Positions 1-6,811 of a stretch of 14,235 bases of DNA are shown piece by piece. Origin of the DNA: Pseudomonadota bacterium (GTDB lineage Bacteria > Pseudomonadota > Gammaproteobacteria > Burkholderiales > Ferrovaceae); contig JAJZDE010000025.1 in NCBI GenBank assembly GCA_021828745.1, forward strand, positions 1-14,235, given 5' to 3'. The notes beneath the pieces are model-generated. The model saw only the letters and a list, made by a program, of their open reading frames with translations. It was not told the origin of the DNA and ran no database searches. The position numbers and the translations under genes were made by a program. The stretch's first letter is position 1. Each line of letters opens with the position of its first letter.

Positions 1-534
1 CTCGACCTGGACGCCGAGGATTATCTGGTGGGGGTGGCCATCACGGATGGTCAGCACGATGTGATGCTGTTTTCCGACGAAGGGAAAGCCATCCGTTTTG
101 CCGAAAGCGATGTTCGTCCCATGGGGCGGAATGCCCATGGGGTGCGCGGCATGCGTCTGCCGGAAGGAAAACGCATCATCGCCCTGCTGGTGGCCGAACA
201 TGAACGGCAGTCTGTCTTGACGGCCACCGAGAACGGTTTTGGCAAGCGCACCTCCGTCCTGGAATATACCCGACATGGACGAGGAGGGCAGGGCATCATT
301 GCGATTCAGACCTCCGCCAGAAATGGCAAGGTCGTCAGTGCCGCCCTGGTCGATCCGGAAGAAGAATTGATGCTGATCACCACGGGTGGGGTGTTGATCC
401 GCACGCGCGTGCAGGAGATTCGCGAGATGGGGCGGGCGACGCAAGGCGTCACTCTGATCGCCCTGGATGACGGTGAAAAATTGGTCTGTCTGACCCGTGC
501 GGATGAATCGTCTTCAGACGAAACGCTGGACTGA
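1..534 (+). CDS. gyrA: DNA gyrase subunit A, C-terminal end (5' partial)
   Basis: The reading frame is open from the first base and ends at TGA 532-534, giving the last 177 residues of GyrA. The fragment lies in the C-terminal DNA-wrapping beta-pinwheel: repeated blade motifs are visible (VAITDGQHDVMLFSDEGKA, then GFGKRTSVLEY, then GGVLIRTRVQEIREMGR with TQGVTLI). GyrA pairs with GyrB to introduce negative supercoils using ATP, and this domain gives the wrapping that separates gyrase from topoisomerase IV. The protein ends in a short acidic tail (DESSSDETLD), shorter than the acidic tail of E. coli GyrA. The breakage-reunion domain and active-site tyrosine are upstream of the window. ParC is the alternative, but the degree of blade similarity and the serC neighbour, usual for gyrA in Proteobacteria, favour gyrA. 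Confidence 0.93.
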   Translation, partial: LDLDAEDYLVGVAITDGQHDVMLFSDEGKAIRFAESDVRPMGRNAHGVRGMRLPEGKRIIALLVAEHERQSVLTATENGFGKRTSVLEYTRHGRGGQGIIAIQTSARNGKVVSAALVDPEEELMLITTGGVLIRTRVQEIREMGRATQGVTLIALDDGEKLVCLTRADESSSDETLD

Positions 535-539
535 ACGTC

Positions 540-1619
540 GTGAGAGCGCACAATTTTTCAGCGGGGCCTGCCACGCTCCCCACGGAAGTGTTGACCCAGG
601 TTCAAGAGGAGTTACTGGACTGGCGCGGTAAAGGGGTCTCGGTGATGGAACTCAGTCATCGAGGGCCGGAATTCATGGAAATTCTGGCAACGGCAGAGCA
701 GGACCTGCGCGCCTTGCTGGCCATTCCAGACCATTACCGGGTCATCTTCTGTCAGGAAGGCGCAAGCGCCCATTGGGACATGATCCCGCTCAACCTGTTG
801 CAAGGGCATTCCCGGGCAGATTATATCGAAACGGGCTATTGGTCCTATCGTGCCATCGAAGAAGGACGGCGCTACTGTCAGGTCAACATTGCCGCTTCCA
901 ATCGAAGGGATAAATTTTGTGCCCTACCCGCTCCCGGCGAGTGGCGCCTGGACCCCGGGGCGGCCTATGTCCACTATTGTTCCAACGAAACCATCGACGG
1001 GCTGGAATTCAACTGGATTCCGGAAACGGGCAAGGTTCCCCTGGTGGTGGACATGTCGTCTCATTTCCTGTCCCGACCGGTGCCGGTGGAACGTTTTGGG
1101 ATGATTTATGCCGGAGCCCAGAAGAATATCGGGCCCGCCGGCCTGAGTCTGGTCGTCATTCGTGATGATCTGTTGCGCCCCCCCGCGCCGGGGACCCCAT
1201 TTTTGATGGATTACCATGCCCAGGTCCTGGCCAATTCCATGCTCAATACACCGCCCACCTTTACCATCTGGGTTGCAGGCTTGGTGTTTCAGTGGATCAA
1301 ACGTCAGGGCGGACTGGAGGTCATGGATCGGCAGGCTCAACAAAAATCCGAATTACTTTATGCGGCGCTGGATCGGAGTGGTTTTTACCGAACCACCGTC
1401 AAACCTACGGATCGTTCGCGTATGAACATACCCTTTCATTTGCTGGATCCCGTATTGGACGAAGTTTTTCTGCGTGAGGCCGAGAGTCGGCAACTGCTCC
1501 AACTGCGGGGTCATCGCATGTCGGGGGGGATGCGTGCTTCGATTTATAATGCCATGCCGGTGGCAGGGGTGCATGCCCTGGTGGATTTCCTCGAGGAGTT
1601 CGAGCGACACTATGGATGA
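540..1619 (+). CDS. serC: Phosphoserine aminotransferase (3-phosphoserine/phosphohydroxythreonine transaminase)
   Basis: A PLP enzyme of class V fold that converts 3-phosphohydroxypyruvate plus glutamate to phosphoserine; in many bacteria it also acts in PLP synthesis. The product is 359 residues, close to the usual 360. The N-terminus RAHNFSAGPATLP matches the family start exactly, which supports the GTG at 540 even though no clear Shine-Dalgarno precedes it. HRGPEF, HYCSNETIDG, the PLP-lysine motif GAQKNIGPAGL (Lys195), NTPPTF and GMRASIYNAMP are all present. The segment reading QEGASAHWDM (about residues 78-87) differs from the usual GGA/GGR-x-x-Q-F cofactor phosphate loop. It begins 5 nt after gyrA stops and overlaps pheA by 8 nt, so it is probably read through from gyrA or from a promoter inside gyrA and is translationally coupled to pheA. 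Confidence 0.96.
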   Translation: MRAHNFSAGPATLPTEVLTQVQEELLDWRGKGVSVMELSHRGPEFMEILATAEQDLRALLAIPDHYRVIFCQEGASAHWDMIPLNLLQGHSRADYIETGYWSYRAIEEGRRYCQVNIAASNRRDKFCALPAPGEWRLDPGAAYVHYCSNETIDGLEFNWIPETGKVPLVVDMSSHFLSRPVPVERFGMIYAGAQKNIGPAGLSLVVIRDDLLRPPAPGTPFLMDYHAQVLANSMLNTPPTFTIWVAGLVFQWIKRQGGLEVMDRQAQQKSELLYAALDRSGFYRTTVKPTDRSRMNIPFHLLDPVLDEVFLREAESRQLLQLRGHRMSGGMRASIYNAMPVAGVHALVDFLEEFERHYG

Positions 1620-2697
1620 TACGGCTCAGCGTCTTAAAACGTTGCGACAGACGATCGATGGAATCGATGATCAGGTTCTGTCCTTATTGAACCAGCGTGC
1701 CCAGGCGGCAGGTCAGATCGGCCACCTGAAAACGGGTATTCTCTATCGTCCCGAGCGGGAAGCCCAGATCCTGCAACGTCTGAAGGATGCCAACAACGGA
1801 CCCTTGCCCGATGCTTCAGTGATTTTTTTGTTCCGGGAAATCATGTCGGCCTGTCTGGCCTATGAACGTCCCGTCAGCGTGGCTTGTCTGGGACCTCAGG
1901 GAAGTTTTTCGGAAGCTGCCGTGGTGCGCCATTTCGGTCATGCTGCGCAACGTCGCCATTGTGACTCTCTGGGGGAGATCTTTCGAGTCGCGGAAGCCGA
2001 TGAAACAGACTTTGCAGTGGTTCCCGTGGAGAATTCCACCGAAGGTGCGGTGGGAATCATTCTTGACCAGATGGTGAGTACCCCCCTGCAGGCCTGTGGC
2101 GAAGTCATGTTGCCGATTCATCACCAGTTGTTGGTGCGCAACGCCTCCCTCGCGCTGAGCGAGATCACGCACGTCTATTCCCATAGCCAATCCCTGGGAC
2201 AATGCCACCACTGGCTGAATGCCCATTTGCCCCGAGCCCAGCGCATTCCCGTAACCAGTAACAGTGAGGCTGCACGCCTGGTGGGGAGCAGTTCCGAGGC
2301 ATGGGCAGCGATTGCCGGCGACCTGGCGGCAGAACCCTATGGGTTGTATCCGGTGGCACGACACATTGAAGACCAGACGGACAATACGACCCGCTTTCTG
2401 GTATTTGGGCATTTGGTAGCTCAACCTTCGGGAAAGGATAAAACTTCCCTGGTGGTGGGGGTGGAAAATCGCCCCGGGGCCATTCATGCACTGCTCACGC
2501 CTTTGGCGGAGGAGGGGGTCAGCATGTCGCGCCTCGAATCCCGTCCGGCCCGCACCCAACTTTGGTCCTACGTTTTCTACATTGACCTCGAGGGGCATCA
2601 AAGCGAAGAGCGGGTGGCTCGCGTCCTTCGGGAAATCAAAAGAAACTCTATCTTTGTCAAAGTGTTGGGATCTTATCCTGCGATGGTGTCGATATGA
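1612..2697 (+). CDS. pheA: Bifunctional chorismate mutase / prephenate dehydratase (P-protein)
   Basis: Converts chorismate to prephenate and prephenate to phenylpyruvate, the committed steps to phenylalanine, in the cytoplasm. The product has 361 residues, the usual length. Residues about 1-90 are an AroQ-type chorismate mutase (LRQTIDGIDDQVLSLLNQRA, ending in REIMSACLAYE). Residues about 93-270 are the prephenate dehydratase domain, with GPQGSFSE, VVPVENSTEG, SHSQSLGQC and the catalytic TRF in DNTTRFLVF. Residues about 275-361 form an ACT domain with ESRP, the usual phenylalanine feedback site. The ATG at 1612 lies inside serC, with GAGGAG at 1593-1598 as a somewhat distant ribosome site. 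A longer frame opens upstream at 1474, but it only duplicates serC sequence and adds residues absent from the family. The stop overlaps the hisC start (ATGA). Confidence 0.97.
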   Translation: MDDTAQRLKTLRQTIDGIDDQVLSLLNQRAQAAGQIGHLKTGILYRPEREAQILQRLKDANNGPLPDASVIFLFREIMSACLAYERPVSVACLGPQGSFSEAAVVRHFGHAAQRRHCDSLGEIFRVAEADETDFAVVPVENSTEGAVGIILDQMVSTPLQACGEVMLPIHHQLLVRNASLALSEITHVYSHSQSLGQCHHWLNAHLPRAQRIPVTSNSEAARLVGSSSEAWAAIAGDLAAEPYGLYPVARHIEDQTDNTTRFLVFGHLVAQPSGKDKTSLVVGVENRPGAIHALLTPLAEEGVSMSRLESRPARTQLWSYVFYIDLEGHQSEERVARVLREIKRNSIFVKVLGSYPAMVSI

Positions 2698-3824
2698 AGG
2701 AACTGCGCTATTGTGATCTGGTGGCGGACCATGTGCGTCATCTGGCCCCCTACCAACCCGGTAAACCCATGGCGGAACTGGAACGGGAACTGGGCTTAAC
2801 TTCCATCATCAAGTTGGCTTCCAACGAAAACCCTTTGGGGCCCAGTCCGCGCGCCCTCGAGGCCCTCGCTGCGCTGGCTGGGGAATTGGCGCTCTACCCG
2901 GATGGCAATGGCTTCGAACTCAAAACCGCCTTGAGTGCGCACTACCCCCTCGGTCCCGATCATTTCATTCTGGGTAACGGGTCCAATGATATTCTGGACT
3001 TGGTGGCACGCACCTTTCTGGGGCCGGGTACCTCGGCAGTTTATTCCCAATACGGATTTGCCGTTTATCCCATCGCAACCCAGACCATGGGGGCGCAGGG
3101 CATCGAGGTCCCCGCGCTACAGTTCGGACACGACCTCCCGGCCATGATCCGGGCCATCCGTCCGGATACCCGGGTCCTGTTCATCGCCAACCCCAATAAT
3201 CCAACGGGCACCTTCTTGCCTGGCGGTGACCTCCATGCCGGTTTGAGTCAGGTTCCGCCCGAAGTCGTGGTGGTGCTTGACGAGGCCTATACTGAATATC
3301 TGTCGGAGGATCAGCGCTACGATCCGATCGCCTGGTTGGATGAGTTTCCAAACCTGCTGATCTGTCGAACATTTTCAAAAGCTTATGGATTGGCCGGACT
3401 GCGCGTGGGATTTGGGATAGGACATCCCCGACTGATTGCACTGCTCAATCGGGTACGTCAACCTTTCAACGTGTCCGTGCCGGGGCTGCGTGCTGCCAGC
3501 GCGGCGCTGGGGGATCGGGAATTTCTGGAATGCACGCGGACCTTGAATGCGCAGGGACGCCACTTTCTGAAAGAAGCTTTTGGCTCCCTTGGACTATCCT
3601 GCCTCCCCTCTTTCGGCAATTTCATGACGGTGGCGGTGGGGCAGGGTAGAAAAATCTATGACCAGTTGCTCCGGCAAGGAGTCATCGTTCGCCCGTTGGA
3701 TGCTTATGGGCTCCCCCTTCATCTGCGCGTGAGCATTGGCACGCCCTCCGAGAACCGGCGTTTCATCGAAGCGCTCACACAGACGCTGGAAGCTCAGACC
3801 CCGGTCTCTGCCGTGGTCCTGTGA
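2694..3824 (+). CDS. hisC: Histidinol-phosphate aminotransferase family (HisC); possible aromatic aminotransferase
   Basis: A fold-type I PLP aminotransferase of the HisC family, 376 residues. HisC moves an amino group from glutamate to imidazole-acetol phosphate in histidine synthesis. Visible motifs are LASNENPLGPSPRALEAL near the N-terminus, NPNNPTGTF (about 166-174), VLDEAYTEY, and the Schiff-base lysine motif TFSKAYGLAGLRVGF (Lys229), followed by RQPFNVS and a C-terminal LRVSIGT. The frame starts at ATG 2694, sharing ATGA with the pheA stop, and has no obvious Shine-Dalgarno, so coupling to pheA is likely. It lies between pheA and tyrA, not among his genes. In pseudomonads a HisC paralogue in this same position (hisHb) is known to have broad specificity for aromatic keto acids. 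The family call is firm; the preferred substrate in vivo is not decided by the sequence. Confidence 0.92.
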   Translation: MKELRYCDLVADHVRHLAPYQPGKPMAELERELGLTSIIKLASNENPLGPSPRALEALAALAGELALYPDGNGFELKTALSAHYPLGPDHFILGNGSNDILDLVARTFLGPGTSAVYSQYGFAVYPIATQTMGAQGIEVPALQFGHDLPAMIRAIRPDTRVLFIANPNNPTGTFLPGGDLHAGLSQVPPEVVVVLDEAYTEYLSEDQRYDPIAWLDEFPNLLICRTFSKAYGLAGLRVGFGIGHPRLIALLNRVRQPFNVSVPGLRAASAALGDREFLECTRTLNAQGRHFLKEAFGSLGLSCLPSFGNFMTVAVGQGRKIYDQLLRQGVIVRPLDAYGLPLHLRVSIGTPSENRRFIEALTQTLEAQTPVSAVVL

Positions 3825-4708
3825 ACGTGGATCTGGTTTCCAAAATTCCTCGCCGTCTGGCCGTTCTCGGGGTTGGACTGATGGGCGGGTCCTTTGCCTT
3901 GGCTTTGCGTCAGGTGGCTCCGCAGATGCACATCGCCGGTTATGATCGGGATGAGGTGAATCTAGCGGCAGCCCGTCAACTGGGGGTCATCGATCAGGGC
4001 AGCGTGGATCTGGCGAGCGTGGTCCGGGAAGCGGATATGGTGTTGATGGCGGTACCGGTGGGGCAGATGGCGGAACTGTTCGAACTCATGGCGCCCCATC
4101 TCAATCCGGTGGCCGTGGTGACGGACGTCGGTAGCACCAAAGCCGGTCTGGTGGAAGCCGCCCGCAGATACCTGGGACCAGCGGTGACCCGGTTTGTTCC
4201 GGGGCATCCCATTGCAGGCGCAGAATTGAGTGGCGTACGCGCTGCTCAAGGGGGGTTGTTTCAGGACCGCACCGTGATCCTGACTCCACTCGAAGAGACC
4301 TTGCCTCATCCTTTGGCCTGGGTGCGATCCTGCTGGGAACTGTGTGGCGCCCGTGTGGAATGCCAGACCGTGACCCGCCATGATGAAATTTTTGGGGTTG
4401 TCAGCCATTTGCCCCATCTGCTGAGTTTTGCGCTGGTTTACGAGATCGCCCAGCGTCCGGATGCAGCTACCCTGTTTCGCTTTGCCGCCAGCGGGTTCCG
4501 CGATTTTACCCGGATTGCCGGCAGTAATGCGGAAATGTGGCGCGACATCAGTCTGGCCAATCGGGGCGTTCTCAAAGTGGAACTGTCCCGCTATCGAGAT
4601 CAACTCGAACAACTCATGGAATGGCTGGATACCGCAGATGGTGCGGCACTGGAGGATTTCATGCGGAAGGCCCGCACGGCACGACGACAATGGCAGGAAG
4701 GATCATGA
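3821..4708 (+). CDS. tyrA: Prephenate / arogenate (cyclohexadienyl) dehydrogenase
   Basis: Oxidatively decarboxylates prephenate (or arogenate) toward tyrosine using NAD(P). The product is 295 residues, a stand-alone dehydrogenase without a chorismate mutase domain. The N-terminal Rossmann motif LAVLGVGLMGGSFALAL, the DVGSTKAGL segment, VPGHPIAGAELSG, DRTVILTP and the catalytic-domain SHLPHLL (His196) with GFRDFTRIAGSNAEMWRDI are all present in family order. The start chosen is GTG 3821, overlapping the hisC stop as GTGA; GTG 3827 in the same frame is an alternative that would remove two residues. No strong ribosome site is visible, so coupling to hisC is probable. In pseudomonads the equivalent tyrA is fused to aroA; here the two are separate but overlap by 4 nt. 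Whether prephenate or arogenate is preferred cannot be read from the sequence. Confidence 0.94.
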   Translation: MNVDLVSKIPRRLAVLGVGLMGGSFALALRQVAPQMHIAGYDRDEVNLAAARQLGVIDQGSVDLASVVREADMVLMAVPVGQMAELFELMAPHLNPVAVVTDVGSTKAGLVEAARRYLGPAVTRFVPGHPIAGAELSGVRAAQGGLFQDRTVILTPLEETLPHPLAWVRSCWELCGARVECQTVTRHDEIFGVVSHLPHLLSFALVYEIAQRPDAATLFRFAASGFRDFTRIAGSNAEMWRDISLANRGVLKVELSRYRDQLEQLMEWLDTADGAALEDFMRKARTARRQWQEGS

Positions 4709-6030
4709 GTGAGGCGAACGATACCATGCAGGTTTATCATGTGACGCCGGGAGGACAGTTGACAGGGACGATTCGTGTCCCGGGCGATAAATCCATTTCG
4801 CACCGAAGCATCATGCTGGGCGCTTTGGCCGAAGGGGTCACGGAGGTCACGGGATTTCTGGAAGGGGAGGATGCCCTGGCGACCATGAATGTCTTCCGTA
4901 CGCTGGGCGTGCAGATCGAAGGGCCGGAACAGGGACGGGTAATCATTCACGGAGTGGGATTGCATGGCCTAAAGGCTCCGGCCAAGGTCCTGGATTGTGG
5001 CAATTCTGGCACCTCCATGCGGCTTTTGGCGGGCTTGCTGGCCGCCCAGCCTTTCGATTGCACTTTGACGGGAGACGCCAGTTTGACCCAACGTCCCATG
5101 GCGCGGGTGGCGGATCCCCTGCGCCTGATGGGCGCACAACTGGAGACTGCGGCCGGGGGGCGCCCCCCCCTGAAAATTTTCGGGACTCCGGAATTGCATG
5201 GCCTGACTTACACGCTCCCCATGGCCAGCGCCCAGGTCAAATCGGCCCTGCTTCTGGCGGGTTTGTACGCCCGGGGTGAAACGGTCATTACCGAACCCGA
5301 AGTGACCCGTGACCATACGGAACGTATGTTCGAAGGTTTTGGCGTGCCCGTTCGACGCGCGGGACGGACCATTCGTGTGACCGGGGGGCATGCGTTGCAT
5401 GCCACGCCCATTGAAGTGCCCGGGGATATTTCTTCGGCAGCCTTCTTTCTGGTGGGGGCCTGCATTGCCCCAGGTTCCGACCTTCATTTGCAGAGCGTGG
5501 GCGTGAATCCTACCCGGACGGGGGTCCTCGATATATTGCGTTTGATGGGCGCGAATCTGGAGGTTGAACGTGCCTGGAGTGCGGGAGGCGAGCCTTTGGC
5601 AGATCTGCGGGTGCGCGCAGCCCCTTTGCACGGCATTACCATTCCCGCCGAATTGGTTCCTCTGGCCATCGACGAGTTTCCCGCGTTGTTCATTGCAGCG
5701 GCCTGTGCCGAGGGACGCACCATACTGAGGGGCGCCGCCGAATTACGGGTCAAGGAAAGCGATCGCATTCAGGTCATGGCGGAGGGTCTGAGGGCATTGG
5801 GGGTCTACACGGAAGTTCTGCCCGATGGCTTGATCATCGAAGGAGGGCAGGGATTTGGGAGCGGTACGGTGGAGAGTCGCGGGGACCACCGGATTGCCAT
5901 GAGTTTTGCCATGGCGGCATTGTGCGCTCGAGGACCCATCGAAATCCGGGATTGTGCCAATGTCGCGACTTCCTTTCCCGGTTTCGCATCCCTGGCGCGT
6001 GCGGTGGGGCTGAATCTGGATGCCTCATGA
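4705..6030 (+). CDS. aroA: 3-phosphoshikimate 1-carboxyvinyltransferase (EPSP synthase)
   Basis: Joins shikimate-3-phosphate and phosphoenolpyruvate to make EPSP, the step before chorismate. The product is 441 residues, normal for the family. Signatures are VPGDKSISHRS (Lys29), LDCGNSGTSMR (Asn100, Gly102), a QRPMAR segment (Arg130), MASAQVKSALLLAGL, EVTRDHTERM, NPTRTG, the catalytic DEFPALFIAAA, RVKESDRI and GDHRIAMSFA. DKSxSHR, RPMxR, SAQxK and NPTR are the features described for class II synthases (Bacillus type), unlike class I E. coli AroA (GSKSVSNR). The ATG at 4705 overlaps the tyrA stop and has a good ribosome site, AGGAAGGA at 4695-4702. The longer frame from 4537 is tyrA read out of frame. 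A G6-CG-C8 tract occurs at 5155-5170. The stop overlaps the cmk start. Confidence 0.97.
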   Translation: MSEANDTMQVYHVTPGGQLTGTIRVPGDKSISHRSIMLGALAEGVTEVTGFLEGEDALATMNVFRTLGVQIEGPEQGRVIIHGVGLHGLKAPAKVLDCGNSGTSMRLLAGLLAAQPFDCTLTGDASLTQRPMARVADPLRLMGAQLETAAGGRPPLKIFGTPELHGLTYTLPMASAQVKSALLLAGLYARGETVITEPEVTRDHTERMFEGFGVPVRRAGRTIRVTGGHALHATPIEVPGDISSAAFFLVGACIAPGSDLHLQSVGVNPTRTGVLDILRLMGANLEVERAWSAGGEPLADLRVRAAPLHGITIPAELVPLAIDEFPALFIAAACAEGRTILRGAAELRVKESDRIQVMAEGLRALGVYTEVLPDGLIIEGGQGFGSGTVESRGDHRIAMSFAMAALCARGPIEIRDCANVATSFPGFASLARAVGLNLDAS

Positions 6031-6689
6031 TCCCTGTCATCGCGATCGATGGACCTTCCGCTTCCGGGAAAGGAACCGTTGCTCAACGCGTCGCCCAACA
6101 GTTGGGATTCCATTATCTGGACAGCGGCGCATTGTACCGACTGACGGCATTGGCGGCGGCACGTCAGGGATTGGGGGAGGCAGAGGAAGACATTCTGGGG
6201 CATCTGGCCGCCCGACTGCCGGTGGAATTCGTTGGGAATGACATCCGTCTGGCGGGCGAAGCGGTGACCGAGGCGATTCGAACGGAAGACTGCGGCCGCC
6301 TGGCGTCCCGACTTTCGGCTTTTCCGGCGGTACGATCCGCTTTGCTGGAACGACAGCGGAACTTTTTACGCGCGCCTGGACTGGTCGCGGACGGGCGGGA
6401 TATGGGGTCAGTGGTATTTCCCCAGGCCCTGCTCAAGGTTTTTTTGACGGCAACGCCGGAAGTGCGCGCGGAACGACGATTTAACCAGTTGATCAGTAAA
6501 GGAGTTAATGTCATAATGGAGGACGTGGTGCGTGATTTGCGAAACCGTGATGAACGGGACCGCACGCGGGCAGTGGCGCCTCTGGACCCCACGGGGGCCT
6601 TGTTTCTCGATACATCCGCGTTAAGTATCGAGCAGGCGACGGCGCAGATTCTGGCCTGGTATTCCATGAATGCCCGGCAAGAGGGGTAG
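6027..6689 (+). CDS. cmk: Cytidylate kinase
   Basis: Phosphorylates CMP and dCMP with ATP, recycling pyrimidine nucleotides. The product is 220 residues, typical for the bacterial enzyme. The P-loop GPSASGKGT is near residues 8-16, followed by YLDSGALYR, the VADGRDMGSVVFP motif (usually DMGT), LKVFLTATPEVRAERR, RDERDRTRAVAPL and LDTSALSIEQ. ATG 6027 overlaps the aroA stop as ATGA without a nearby Shine-Dalgarno, so translation is probably coupled. An upstream extension to 5922 would read into aroA in another frame and has no family support. The cmk-rpsA order is usual in Proteobacteria. It closes the chain of overlapping genes; the next gene is 122 nt away. Confidence 0.97.
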   Translation: MIPVIAIDGPSASGKGTVAQRVAQQLGFHYLDSGALYRLTALAAARQGLGEAEEDILGHLAARLPVEFVGNDIRLAGEAVTEAIRTEDCGRLASRLSAFPAVRSALLERQRNFLRAPGLVADGRDMGSVVFPQALLKVFLTATPEVRAERRFNQLISKGVNVIMEDVVRDLRNRDERDRTRAVAPLDPTGALFLDTSALSIEQATAQILAWYSMNARQEG

Positions 6690-6811
6690 CAGTACAAAGA
6701 GTTTTCTCGTCCATGAAAGGTACCCTGCGCTTCCGGGGGAGTGGAGGAGAGGTTGTACGGCTACAAAACCAATATAAACCCTACGTTGCGGTAGGCTGAT
6801 CTCAAGGTCCA
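6690..6811 (+). promoter_or_regulatory. rpsA leader with two possible hairpins
   Basis: This is the only long gap between serC and ihfB. It holds a purine-rich run (GGGGGAGTGGAGGAGAGG, 6735-6752) about 60 nt before the start codon. A hairpin may form at 6751-6770 (GGTT-GTA against TAC-AACC with a two-base AA bulge and a CGGC loop). A perfect 5-bp hairpin lies at 6780-6795 (CCTAC, loop GTTGCG, GTAGG). A TATAAA at 6773-6778 could be a -10 box, but TTGTAC at 6753-6758 is only 14 nt upstream, so the promoter is not convincing. Neither hairpin is followed by a T tract, so they are not terminators. In E. coli the rpsA leader folds into hairpins that mediate S1 autoregulation; a similar role here is inference. 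Confidence 0.4.

Noticed and set aside
1474..1611. N-terminal extension of pheA back into serC
   Set aside because: The chorismate mutase domain begins at ATG 1612; the extra 46 residues only read serC in another frame.
1816..2601. 261-codon open frame on the - strand opposite pheA
   Set aside because: It mirrors a firmly identified gene, has no recognisable motif, and similar long antisense frames occur opposite tyrA, aroA and ugd as expected from codon bias.
4969..5631. 220-codon open frame on the - strand opposite aroA
   Set aside because: Antisense to a complete and well-conserved aroA; the product is low complexity and shows no domain.
6753..6778. TTGTAC ... TATAAA as an rpsA promoter
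   Set aside because: The spacer is 14 nt, too short for a standard promoter, and no better -35 box fits the TATAAA; noted only within the leader entry.
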